A stretch of DNA of 51,176 bases from Cyclobacterium sp. GTDB lineage: Bacteria; Bacteroidota; Bacteroidia; Cytophagales; Cyclobacteriaceae. The notes beneath the pieces are model-generated. The model ran no database searches and was not told where the DNA came from. It was given only the letters and a program-made list of their open reading frames with translations. The stretch is taken from assembly GCF_014762705.1 (NCBI RefSeq), contig NZ_JABURL010000096.1, positions 1 through 51,176 of the forward strand, written 5' to 3'. Below are positions 9,530-17,001 of this stretch, piece by piece; position 1 is the stretch's first letter; each line of letters begins with the position of its first letter. Made by a program: the position numbers and the translations under genes.

Positions 9530-10720
9530 ATGAACAAATGCATTTACGCCCTTTTATTGTTCTTCTTTTGCAATGCCTGCAACAGGTCTGAAAATCAGAA
9601 AGAATCTGGGCCAATGACAAAACTGACTTTGGGCCTGGTGGACAGCATCATGGTAGACGAACTCAGTCCCCTGGTCATTGATGATTACCTGGAAAGGACA
9701 GGTCATTTTTTGATGCGGGGGACCAGGAGCAGAAAGCCTTATTTGGTAAACGATAAAGGCTTTGTATTAATGGAATATGACATCTTGAATGAAAGCCCAA
9801 ACGGGGTGGGATCCAATGGGGCATTAGGATATGGATTTTTGGACCAGGACCGTTGGGTGGCCCAGGGAATTTTCAATGGCTACCACATTTTTGACATGAA
9901 AGGAAACAAGGTGAAATTTCTGGAACCCATTCAATTGGATATTTACGCCATGTCCATTTATAGTTATCGCACTTTTTTCCGAAGTTTTACTAAATCGGGA
10001 AAGGGGATTATTATTGGGCAGGAGCAAAATTTATTTGATCCCAAAACCATCGAAAAGGATAAAATTCAAACGCCGGAATATTATGAAAAGGTAAAAACAG
10101 TATTTGCCTATGCGGTAGAAAACGGGCAATTGGACCTTTTGGAGACCTATCCTGAGGAATGGACCCCCCGCAAATTGGGAGAATTTGTCGGGCAAAGCCA
10201 ACCCATTGTTGCTTATCACCGCCACCTGCATGAAATGGCCATTTTACCTGCAATAGGCAATCAACTTTTTATATACGATTTTTCCAAAGCAAATCCTGAA
10301 TTGAAAAAGGTGGTGGAATTGTCCCATCGTTTTCTGCCTGAAGGACTTCCGGTACGGGAACATGAAGTGGAAGGGTACTCAGATTATCCCAATTTTACGG
10401 ATGTCAGGTATGTTGGTGAGCGGTTACTGGTTGAGTTCAAGACAAAAATACCTGTAGATCTCATTGCCCAGCTGAGGGCCAAATCAGAGCAATACTACAA
10501 TTTACCAGAATTTAAAGAGGCCCTGAGGGCTTTTGCAAAACCCTATTACATGGTCGTGGAAAACGGAGAACAAATTGGGGTTTTGGAGGGATTACCAGTG
10601 CATGGGGCACTGGATTTTGCAGATGAAAATGGTTTTATTTATGTTAATGATAATCTCGAACCCGAGGTGGAAAGGGAGTACAATATTTTTTATAAACTGA
10701 AATTCAATGAATTAGATTAA
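9530..10720 (+). CDS. Lipoprotein, DUF4221-like (probable beta-propeller)
   Basis: A 396-residue lipoprotein with a signal peptide and a lipobox ending at Cys17 (FFFCNAC). The mature part is rich in short beta strands with repeated Tyr/Phe/Gly patterns (GALGYGFLDQDRWVAQG, FIYDFSKANPELKKV), consistent with the propeller-like DUF4221 proteins common in this phylum. I recognise the resemblance only loosely and no catalytic motif is visible. It begins 12 bases after the RND permease and is probably co-transcribed with it, so it may serve that transporter at the envelope; this is inference. Confidence 0.75.
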   Translation: MNKCIYALLLFFFCNACNRSENQKESGPMTKLTLGLVDSIMVDELSPLVIDDYLERTGHFLMRGTRSRKPYLVNDKGFVLMEYDILNESPNGVGSNGALGYGFLDQDRWVAQGIFNGYHIFDMKGNKVKFLEPIQLDIYAMSIYSYRTFFRSFTKSGKGIIIGQEQNLFDPKTIEKDKIQTPEYYEKVKTVFAYAVENGQLDLLETYPEEWTPRKLGEFVGQSQPIVAYHRHLHEMAILPAIGNQLFIYDFSKANPELKKVVELSHRFLPEGLPVREHEVEGYSDYPNFTDVRYVGERLLVEFKTKIPVDLIAQLRAKSEQYYNLPEFKEALRAFAKPYYMVVENGEQIGVLEGLPVHGALDFADENGFIYVNDNLEPEVEREYNIFYKLKFNELD

Positions 10721-11095
10721 ATAAGATGCTGTTCCAGCTTTTATTTTAATATTATTCTATTTTCGGGTGATTTTTACCACTAAAAAAAATTTTATTTTGT
10801 TGAATTCTGTATTTGGAGTGAAAAAATCAACCTGTTGCTGGTTTTTTGTACCCTGCAATCACTACTTCCGAATTTTGGAATACATAATATTTAAGCCTCA
10901 ATATTAATTAATAGTTAATTTATACATATTTTCATTGATATATTTGCAATGTAAAATCCTCTCTGTTACATTTGTGTCATACTTACGTAAGTAATTCAAT
11001 TACCCGCCCAAAATAATTAGCCTCAAACAAAAATTTTTCGGGAGGTTCCCGGGAAGAGGTTTTAAAAGTGTCTAAACCTTTAAAAATTTATTACC
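10721..11095 (+). promoter_or_regulatory. AT-rich intergenic region with a possible promoter
   Basis: No gene is visible in these 375 bases. TATATTTG at 10939-10946 matches the -7 consensus exactly, but no good -33 TTG lies 17-21 bp upstream. If used, the leader for the next gene would be about 140 bases. A small hairpin (CGGGA-ggt-TCCCG, 11039-11051) lies in that leader. Confidence 0.3.
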
Positions 11096-11674
11096 ATGAG
11101 ATTAATTATTGTAACATTACTCGTTTTTTCTTTAAGCACGGCGGTATTCGCTACAGCACCTGTTGAAAACCCTATCGTTACCCTTGAAAAGGTAGGTGAA
11201 AACAAATTCCAGTTGAAATACATGGGAATTCCCGAGGGAAGAATCACTGTGGCATTCAAAAATGAAGACAACAGGGTGATTTTCAGGGATATCATTGAAG
11301 CTGAAAAGGTTTTTTTCAAAAATTATGATTTGAACAAATTGGATTTGGGCAACTACCAGGTTGAGGTTTTTGCTGCTGAAGCAGGAAAACTGGAAGATTT
11401 TGAAGTTTACTTAGGTCCTAAAAGTGTCGAAAAAACCTATTTTGCAAAAGTGCAGGTTCTGGATAACCAAACGCTCGCATTTGTTTTGAAAAATCTGGAT
11501 GGTACCGAAAAGAAACTTGAGATTTTCGAAAGGGGAAAATTGATTTTCGAAGAAGCCATCTCAGGGGATACTTTTGGCAAAAAATTCAAGTTTGAAAAAA
11601 TAGGATCGTTGGAGAACATCAGCTTCAAAGTATCTGATAAAAGCGGATTTGGAAATTATATTTCCGCACTATAA
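11096..11674 (+). CDS. Secreted beta-rich protein of unknown function
   Basis: A 192-residue protein with a clear Sec signal peptide (residues 1-20, cleavage near VFATA). The mature part looks like two successive beta-sandwich units. The first (about 25-100) is VTLEKVGENKFQLKY and following strands; the second (about 108-185) is KVQVLDNQTLAFVLKN and following strands. Both contain an F/L-x-I-F-type strand plus a lysine-rich turn. I do not recognise a named family. It stands alone, with long non-coding sequence upstream and two terminators downstream, so it is probably monocistronic. Confidence 0.7.
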   Translation: MRLIIVTLLVFSLSTAVFATAPVENPIVTLEKVGENKFQLKYMGIPEGRITVAFKNEDNRVIFRDIIEAEKVFFKNYDLNKLDLGNYQVEVFAAEAGKLEDFEVYLGPKSVEKTYFAKVQVLDNQTLAFVLKNLDGTEKKLEIFERGKLIFEEAISGDTFGKKFKFEKIGSLENISFKVSDKSGFGNYISAL

Positions 11675-11700
11675 TATAAATTTAGCCACCAACAATGCAA

Positions 11701-11730
11701 ATAGGTTGCCTTCGGGCAGCCTATTTTTTT
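11701..11730 (+). terminator. Rho-independent terminator after the secreted protein gene
   Basis: ATAGGTTGCC pairs with GGCAGCCTAT (one G-U pair) around a TTCG tetraloop closed by a C-G pair, followed by seven or more T. This is a textbook intrinsic terminator. Confidence 0.9.
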
Positions 11731-11789
11731 TATGAGATCCTGAAATCAGAAATCCAGTCCGTTTTATGGATAATTCCATTTAAAATCAA

Positions 11790-11813
11790 TCCGTTTTGAA
11801 ACGGAATTTTTTT
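11790..11813 (+). terminator. Second hairpin with T-run
   Basis: TCCGTTT and AAACGGA form a near-perfect palindrome at 11790-11805, followed by seven T at 11807-11813. It probably acts as a backup terminator, 60 bases after the first. Confidence 0.6.
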
Positions 11814-11956
11814 CTTGCCCCCAACCCAATTTCATGAAAATATAGTCTTCTCAAACCTTGACGGCTGGAAAATTTAAAACCCGGGTTAGATGGGGTTTTT
11901 CAATCTATTGAATTACAATTAATTCACCTGAATTTCATCGGAAGACTCAAAATGAG

Positions 11957-12074
11957 ATGGGCCAAGTAAGCCCATGTTAAGAAGGGGTTACCACATCTTT
12001 TTCCCGCATAAAAGAGCCGCAAAAAAGGGTTTTAGGTGAAGGTTCATGCGGTCTTTCAGGTAATTTTGTCCCCC
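11957..12074 (+). other. Candidate structured RNA element upstream of the AraC-type gene
   Basis: Three helices can be drawn. ATGGGC (11957-11962) pairs with GCCCAT (11970-11975). GGGGTTACC (11984-11992) pairs with GGTAA (12059-12063) plus CCCC (12070-12073) with a six-base bulge. Nested inside, CCGCAT (12004-12009) pairs with ATGCGG (12046-12051). The stretch is richer in G and C than other gaps in the window. Whether it is transcribed is unknown. Confidence 0.3.
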
Positions 12075-12180
12075 TCTCTACTTTGTAGGATCAATGTCAG
12101 GGATAATACAAACAGGCAATGGGGGAGTGATCCGTTTATTTATTTTGAAATTTATTTTCCCTTTACCTTGTTTAAATACC

Positions 12181-12759
12181 ATGCATAAAGTCGGGATCAA
12201 AAACATGGTATGCCCAAGATGTGTCATGGCTGTACAGGAGGTTCTCAAATCCATGATGGTGGATTTTGAGCGGGTTGAACTCGGTCAGGTGATGTTTGAG
12301 CAAAGGCCTGATGGATCATTTTTAAAAGACTTTGAAGAAAAGCTTGGGCCTTTGGGATTTTCTTTGGCCAGGTCCAGGGAAACAGTTTGGGTAGAAACGA
12401 CGAAGCTTACCTTAATTCAGCTTTTGGAGGGGGGTAACATAAAAGGTGAATCACCGCTTTCAGACTTGCTGTCGAGTAAAACAGGTCTGCCCTACAGCAG
12501 GTTGAGTCATCTTTTCAGCAGTTTGGAAGGAATGTCCATCGAGCAATATTTTATCGGCTTAAAAATTGAAAAGGCAAAGGAATGGCTGAGTTACGAATCA
12601 ATGAATATCAGCGAAATCGCCTGGAGTCTGGATTACAGCAGCGTACAGCACTTTTCTGCTCAGTTTAAGAAAGTAACGGGTTTAACGCCCAGCCAGTTTA
12701 AGAAATTGAATCAAAAACCCAGGATATTTTTAGATCAGGTGGGTAAGTCTCAACATTAA
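12181..12759 (+). CDS. AraC-type regulator with heavy-metal-associated-like N-terminal domain
   Basis: A 192-residue protein starting at the ATG at 12181. An upstream in-frame ATG at 12094 would add 29 residues that do not look like protein. Residues 1-70 resemble a heavy-metal-associated domain: a beta strand, then MVCPRCVMAVQEVL with a CxxC metal-binding motif, then strand and helix. Residues about 85-180 form an AraC-type double helix-turn-helix (ISEIAWSLDYSSVQHFSAQF, then KVTGLTPSQFKK). It lacks the usual cupin-like sensor, so metal or redox sensing through CPRC is a reasonable guess. It converges on the barrel gene at 12779, 19 bases away. Confidence 0.85.
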   Translation: MHKVGIKNMVCPRCVMAVQEVLKSMMVDFERVELGQVMFEQRPDGSFLKDFEEKLGPLGFSLARSRETVWVETTKLTLIQLLEGGNIKGESPLSDLLSSKTGLPYSRLSHLFSSLEGMSIEQYFIGLKIEKAKEWLSYESMNISEIAWSLDYSSVQHFSAQFKKVTGLTPSQFKKLNQKPRIFLDQVGKSQH

Positions 12760-12778
12760 GTGGGATATCGTATGACTT

Positions 12779-13384
12779 TCAAAAAAGACGAATACCCAAT
12801 GAAAGCATCAATTGATTTTGCCTTTGATCTGTGGCGAAACCTGCAATGGAGTCTGCATGCTTCCCCAAAGCACCTTCATATTTAAAATCTAAAATCATAT
12901 TGGCAATATCTAATCCAATACCAGCCTGATAGCCTAAAGTGGTGCTGTTATAATCCGGATCAAAGCTACCGGGAGTATTATTGACTGAGCTGAACTCACT
13001 GTCAATGATAAATGTGGCCACCGGGCCGGCCTGAACCCTGAATACACGGGCGATTTTAAATCCGCCCATCAGAGGGATATCAATTCTATCGAAACTGGCG
13101 GTATAGGTAACCGTGTTGTTTCCCTGTGAATTTTGAAATTCGCCCCCTGTATTGGTGTAAAGCACTTCGGGTTGGATATAAATACGGTTGCCACCCAGTC
13201 TGGCAAATAAACCCGCATGATACCCCAGTTTTTCATTGCCTTTGGTAAAGTCTGTCCCGTTTACGGAAATATTTCCCTGAGATATACCGATTTTGGGTCC
13301 AATAGAAAATTCCTGGGCATGTGTTTGGACGAAAGCCAACAGGAATATCATTAAAATAAGGTTATTTTTGAGCACCTTTTTCAT
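12779..13384 (-). CDS. Outer-membrane beta-barrel protein (porin-like, PF13568 type)
   Basis: A 201-residue protein starting at 13384 with a signal peptide (MKKVLKNNLILMIFLLAF, cleavage near THAQ). Alternating hydrophobic strands and Gly/Asn turns follow, ending in LSLGIRLF. The terminal Phe is the usual outer-membrane assembly signal. It fits the outer-membrane-beta-barrel family very common in Bacteroidota (FSIGPKIGISQGN, IYIQPEVLYTNTGG). An ATG ten codons upstream is also open but gives a poor signal peptide. Substrate or role is unknown. Confidence 0.85.
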   Translation of the reverse strand: MKKVLKNNLILMIFLLAFVQTHAQEFSIGPKIGISQGNISVNGTDFTKGNEKLGYHAGLFARLGGNRIYIQPEVLYTNTGGEFQNSQGNNTVTYTASFDRIDIPLMGGFKIARVFRVQAGPVATFIIDSEFSSVNNTPGSFDPDYNSTTLGYQAGIGLDIANMILDFKYEGALGKHADSIAGFATDQRQNQLMLSLGIRLF

Positions 13385-13756
13385 GGTGGATCCTTTTAAG
13401 TTGAGTTGCAGCATGAAATAAACCAGCTTTGAAACGATCAGGATACCGAGATGGTATTATTTTTTTATTGACAGAATACAAAATTGCTTGATTTTATATC
13501 AAATACAAAATTATGGGCATAAACTTGCCACAGTAGCTTGTTATTTCGCAAAGGTTCCTTTAATTTGTCTTTATACTGAAGGTTAGTCACCTGCTTCCTT
13601 AATATATTGATGAAAAATAATTAAGTTTGTAAGAAGCCTAAATTTCAAAGAAATGGTTTGTTTAACTTTCTAAGGTCTTGATAGTTTTTAATCTTATATT
13701 TAAGAAAAAGGACTTGGTAAATTGTTTTATAAAAGATAAAAGCAAATAAAAATTCC
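13385..13756. promoter_or_regulatory. Divergent intergenic region
   Basis: No gene is visible. It must carry the start signals for the barrel gene (leftward) and the actin-like gene (rightward). On the plus strand TATATTTA near 13695 differs by one base from the -7 consensus, with TTG near 13679. On the minus strand TAATTTTG (read from 13513 to 13506) fits TAnnTTTG but lacks an obvious -33. Both are weak predictions. Confidence 0.3.
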
Positions 13757-14785
13757 ATGATAGAAGTAATAAAGTACCCCAGTGTATTGGAAAGCAGTAA
13801 TCTTGAGCTCAGGAATGTGGCAAAGGATTTGGTCTCGGGACTTAAAATTTACCATGACAATATTGGTTATTTGGTTGGGGACTTGGCATTGTCCGAAGGC
13901 ACATCGCCTCACAGGAACATCAATAGTTCACCTGAAGAAATTGATTACAAAATCTTTTTGAAAGCCGGGCTTCTTTTGGCCTCCCAGAAATTGGGCAGTC
14001 CCATTACTGTGACTACAGGTTTTCCATTTTCCACTTTTCAGGTTTTTAAGGAAAATGCATATCGGTTGTTGGAAAATGAACACATTATAGAATACGATAC
14101 CCAGACCTTCGGTGGAGGCGGCAGAAAAAAAATGGCTGTTGAAGTAGACAGGGTAGCGGTAATACCCGAAGTGGTGGGTTGCAGTATGGCTGTAAGGCAA
14201 ATGTACAGTGATGCACCAAAAAATTTCTTTATGATAAGTCTGGGCTATGGTACTATGGAAGCCATTTTGAGCACAGAAGGAGGCTTGGTACAAAGGTCAA
14301 GTGTGTCCACCTTTGGACTGCGGTATGCCATTAATCTGATTACCAGGGAGCTTCAGAAGGACAATTACCTTGATCTGAAAACCGAACATCAGATCGATCA
14401 ATACTTTAGTGAGGGTACAATTATATTAAACAGAAAACGTTTAGACTTAAGAGAATTGCGCAAGCAGGTGATCACCCAATATTACAATGACGTGATTTCC
14501 CCATCCATTAGAAAAGCTTTCTCCGATAGTGATTTTTCTAAATCCGCAGATCTCTATTTGGCCGGAGGTGGGGCCAATTATGTGGAGTTGGTGAATCTTT
14601 TCAGGGATGAATTTGATGGGTTGTTAAATGTGCATGTTCCAGATTCTCCAGAACAAATGGCTTCAATAGGTTATTGCTACAATAGTTTGGCCATAGGTGG
14701 AGGAGCTAAGGATAAGGCTGTTGGGTTGGACCTGGGAAACAGCTCAACTATCCTTACTACATTCAAACAGGAAAAAGAAGATTAG
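13757..14785 (+). CDS. Actin-like ATPase (ParM/archaeal-actin type), apparently circularly permuted
   Basis: A 342-residue protein with actin-fold motifs in an unusual order. It opens with IKYPSVLES, which matches the segment directly after phosphate-1 in ParM/Ta0583-type proteins (FPSV). GYLVGDLA and VTTGFPFSTF follow as in those proteins. Phosphate-2 is SLGYGT (residues 161-166, with the usual Asp replaced by Ser). The adenosine motif is GGGAN (270-274), followed by PEQMASIGY. The phosphate-1 signature GLDLGNSST lies at residues 323-331, eleven residues from the end. An in-frame stop 24 bases before the ATG excludes a missed N-terminus. A bactofilin gene follows, suggesting a cytoskeletal role. 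Confidence 0.85.
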   Translation: MIEVIKYPSVLESSNLELRNVAKDLVSGLKIYHDNIGYLVGDLALSEGTSPHRNINSSPEEIDYKIFLKAGLLLASQKLGSPITVTTGFPFSTFQVFKENAYRLLENEHIIEYDTQTFGGGGRKKMAVEVDRVAVIPEVVGCSMAVRQMYSDAPKNFFMISLGYGTMEAILSTEGGLVQRSSVSTFGLRYAINLITRELQKDNYLDLKTEHQIDQYFSEGTIILNRKRLDLRELRKQVITQYYNDVISPSIRKAFSDSDFSKSADLYLAGGGANYVELVNLFRDEFDGLLNVHVPDSPEQMASIGYCYNSLAIGGGAKDKAVGLDLGNSSTILTTFKQEKED

Positions 14786-14801
14786 TCATATAAAATCGAA
14801 C

Positions 14802-14894
14802 ATGGCTCAGCCGACACACAAATGGATGAATTCCATCATGCGAGAATCTCCTGAAAGTCGGGAACCTTCAGTAGGTACAAAATATGACCTTTGA
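14802..14894 (+). CDS. Possible 30-residue protein between actin-like and bactofilin genes
   Basis: An ATG frame of 30 codons fills most of the 127-base gap between the two cytoskeletal genes. The product is polar, with Trp8, several Met and a Pro/Glu-rich C-terminal half (RESPESREPSVGTKYDL), and no membrane segment. It starts 16 bases after one stop and ends 18 bases before the next start, as an operon gene would. Similarity to anything known is not apparent, and chance is a real possibility at this length. Confidence 0.35.
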   Translation: MAQPTHKWMNSIMRESPESREPSVGTKYDL

Positions 14895-14912
14895 AAATCA
14901 AAATATAATCAG

Positions 14913-15479
14913 ATGAAATTTGGATCCAATAAGCAACAAAACGAAGAACCAAATGTGGGAAAAGTGACGGTTTTGTCACTTGGATTTGAACTTACAGGAG
15001 ACATCATCTCTAAAAGTGATATACGTGCGGACGGAATATTGGTAGGCAGTATTCGCACTGATAAAAGAGTAGTGGTGGGAGAAAAGGCCTCTATTACCGG
15101 CGATATCATTGCAGAAGAAATCAGCATTAGCGGAGAAGTTGTTGGTGACTTGTTCATTAAAGGTGAAACGACCATTTATGCCAATGCAAAGGTTTCAGGT
15201 AATATCAAAACCAGTTCCATTTTTATCCACAAAGGAGCCCAAATCAATAGTGGTATTCAGGTATTGGAGCCCAAAGAAGTGGAGGAAGCTTCCAAATCAA
15301 GTAAAATCAATTCGGTAAGCAGAGAGGAGCTTTATTCCATGTTAGATGATCGCTCCACTACGAAGCGAAACAAGGAGGTGCCGGTGAAGCCCATATCCCA
15401 GCCCAAAACAAAGACGTATACCGATTCTTCAACAGATGGCGATTCTGATACTAACATGGATTATCCCAGGTCCTGGTAA
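14913..15479 (+). CDS. Bactofilin (polymer-forming cytoskeletal protein)
   Basis: A 188-residue protein. The central bactofilin domain (about 20-110) is a run of short beta rungs with regular glycine/valine spacing (ELTGDIISKSDIRADGILVG, ISISGEVVGDLFIKGE), expected to form a right-handed beta helix that polymerises without nucleotide. The N-terminal tail has 18 polar residues. The long C-terminal tail (about 115-188) is charged, Ser/Thr-rich and likely disordered. Bactofilins scaffold envelope and shape functions. It lies just downstream of the actin-like gene, probably in the same transcript, and ends before a strong terminator. Confidence 0.93.
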   Translation: MKFGSNKQQNEEPNVGKVTVLSLGFELTGDIISKSDIRADGILVGSIRTDKRVVVGEKASITGDIIAEEISISGEVVGDLFIKGETTIYANAKVSGNIKTSSIFIHKGAQINSGIQVLEPKEVEEASKSSKINSVSREELYSMLDDRSTTKRNKEVPVKPISQPKTKTYTDSSTDGDSDTNMDYPRSW

Positions 15480-15510
15480 AGTAAATTCACAGATTTTCTA
15501 AGGAAAATAA

Positions 15511-15545
15511 AAAATGGCAATCCCAGAAGGGATTGCCATTTTTTT
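15511..15545. terminator. Bidirectional terminator between bactofilin and symporter genes
   Basis: AAAATGGCAATCCC (15511-15524) pairs perfectly with GGGATTGCCATTTT (15529-15542) around AGAA. T-rich sequence follows on the right and A-rich sequence precedes on the left, so it can stop transcription from both convergent genes. Confidence 0.9.
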
Positions 15546-15567
15546 ATGCATATTCCGCCAAATAATC

Positions 15568-16959
15568 TTAGCCACCTTCTCCCGGTTCTCCAAAAACACC
15601 TACCATGTTTAACAATACGAGAATGATCACGATGGGGCATATCCACTTGATAAAAAAGATCCAGGCCTTTTTTGGGAAGCCTTCAAAAGAAGCTGAACCC
15701 ATGGATAACTCTCCTGCGTATTCCTTGACATTTTTTATCCAGCCGGTATAGAGACTTAGCATCAGACAAATGACCACAATGGCTAGCGTCCCGAAGAAAA
15801 AATCCATTAAATCAAAGAAGCCTGAAATTTGTTTTCCAAAAAAGTTGAAACCCATTTTGTTAAAGAAATTGCCCTGTACTGCAGCGAGGGATGAGGGTAT
15901 GCTTAGGACCATGGCGGCAATACCTATGGTCCATGCGGCTTTTTTTCTGGACCATTTTCTTTCATCAATAAAATAGGCTACAGGTACTTCCAGCATGGAA
16001 ATGCTCGATGTAAGGGCCGCTACGAGCAAGAGAAGAAAGAACATGCCTCCTATGATATTTCCAAATGGTTCGATTTGATCAAAAACCCTGGGAAGAACAT
16101 TGAATACAAGAGCGGGACCTTCGTCTGGACTCACTCCTGGCAAAAGGGCAAAGAGGGCCGGAAAAATCATCAAACCACCCATTAAGGCCACCATACTATC
16201 CATACCGGCTATCCATCCGGATGAACGGATTACATTGTTATTTTTGGGCAAATAGGAACCAAAGGTTATCATTAAGCCCCAACCAACAGATAAACTGAAG
16301 AAGGCCTGTCCAAGGGCTGAAAGGATTACTTTTCCGTTGATTTTGGAAAAATCCGGAGAAAGGTAATATTCTATACCCGCACTTGCTCCGGGCAAGGTTA
16401 CGGCCCTGGCTGCAATGAGGATGATAATGAGAAACAAAACGGGCATCAAAAATTTAGCAGCTTTTTCAATACCACCGGAAATGCCTCCCAATACCACCAT
16501 GATGGTCATGAGTATAAAGACCATGCACAGGGGAATAACGTATAAGGGTGTTTGGACAAAATCTTCAAAGTCGATCGGTATATTGATCAATTCAGTAAAA
16601 ATATAACCTATGGTCCATCCCGCAATGACAGAATAATAACTCAAAACAGCAAAGCAAACCATGACACACAAAACCCCTGCTGATTGCCAGAATTTACTTC
16701 CCCCTGTTGTTTTGATCGCTCCGACAGGGTTTCTGCCTGATTTTCTACCCAATGCAATTTCATTCAGGAGTAGTGGAAGACCTATTAATAAGACGCAAAG
16801 CACATAAACAAAAACAAATGCACCACCTCCATTTTGACCTGTTATATATGGGAACCGCCAAATATTACCTAAACCCACTGCCGATCCTCCAGCGGCCATT
16901 ATAAAACCAAATGAGGATCCCCATTGCCCTCTTGAGGGTGTTTTAATAGATTTTTGCAT
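15568..16959 (-). CDS. Sodium-dependent symporter of the NSS/SNF family
   Basis: A 463-residue inner-membrane protein with about eleven or twelve hydrophobic segments. TM1 carries the family signature GSAVGLGNIWRFPY, whose unwound part binds Na+ and substrate. Bacterial members (LeuT, MhsT) import amino acids with Na+; the substrate here cannot be told. Length is close to the shorter, MhsT-like members. It lies 42 bases downstream of the RmlD-like gene on the same strand, so it could be the last gene of that operon, and it ends at the bidirectional terminator. Confidence 0.93.
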   Translation of the reverse strand: MQKSIKTPSRGQWGSSFGFIMAAGGSAVGLGNIWRFPYITGQNGGGAFVFVYVLCVLLIGLPLLLNEIALGRKSGRNPVGAIKTTGGSKFWQSAGVLCVMVCFAVLSYYSVIAGWTIGYIFTELINIPIDFEDFVQTPLYVIPLCMVFILMTIMVVLGGISGGIEKAAKFLMPVLFLIIILIAARAVTLPGASAGIEYYLSPDFSKINGKVILSALGQAFFSLSVGWGLMITFGSYLPKNNNVIRSSGWIAGMDSMVALMGGLMIFPALFALLPGVSPDEGPALVFNVLPRVFDQIEPFGNIIGGMFFLLLLVAALTSSISMLEVPVAYFIDERKWSRKKAAWTIGIAAMVLSIPSSLAAVQGNFFNKMGFNFFGKQISGFFDLMDFFFGTLAIVVICLMLSLYTGWIKNVKEYAGELSMGSASFEGFPKKAWIFFIKWICPIVIILVLLNMVGVFGEPGEGG

Positions 16960-17001
16960 ATAGTTAATTGAGTTGAGTGATGTACAAAAAGAAAAAAGAT
17001 G

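Larger units (their letters stand above)
11675..12180. other. Long intergenic region with several stem-loops
   Basis: Two rho-independent terminators lie at its left end (11701-11730 and 11790-11813). A third weaker hairpin, AAAACCC at 11876-11882 pairing with GGGTTTT at 11893-11899, is followed by a single further T. A foldable block follows at 11957-12074. The last 87 bases (12094-12180) form an in-frame extension of the regulator gene that does not look like protein. Confidence 0.5.

Noticed and set aside
12094-12180. N-terminal extension of the AraC-type regulator
   Set aside because: The 29 extra residues do not match the family, and the heavy-metal-like domain starts right at the ATG at 12181.
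13757-14785. Frameshifted or wrongly started ordinary ParM instead of a permutant
   Set aside because: An in-frame stop lies 24 bases before the ATG, the upstream DNA is AT-rich non-coding, and the phosphate-1 motif at the end is in frame without any break.
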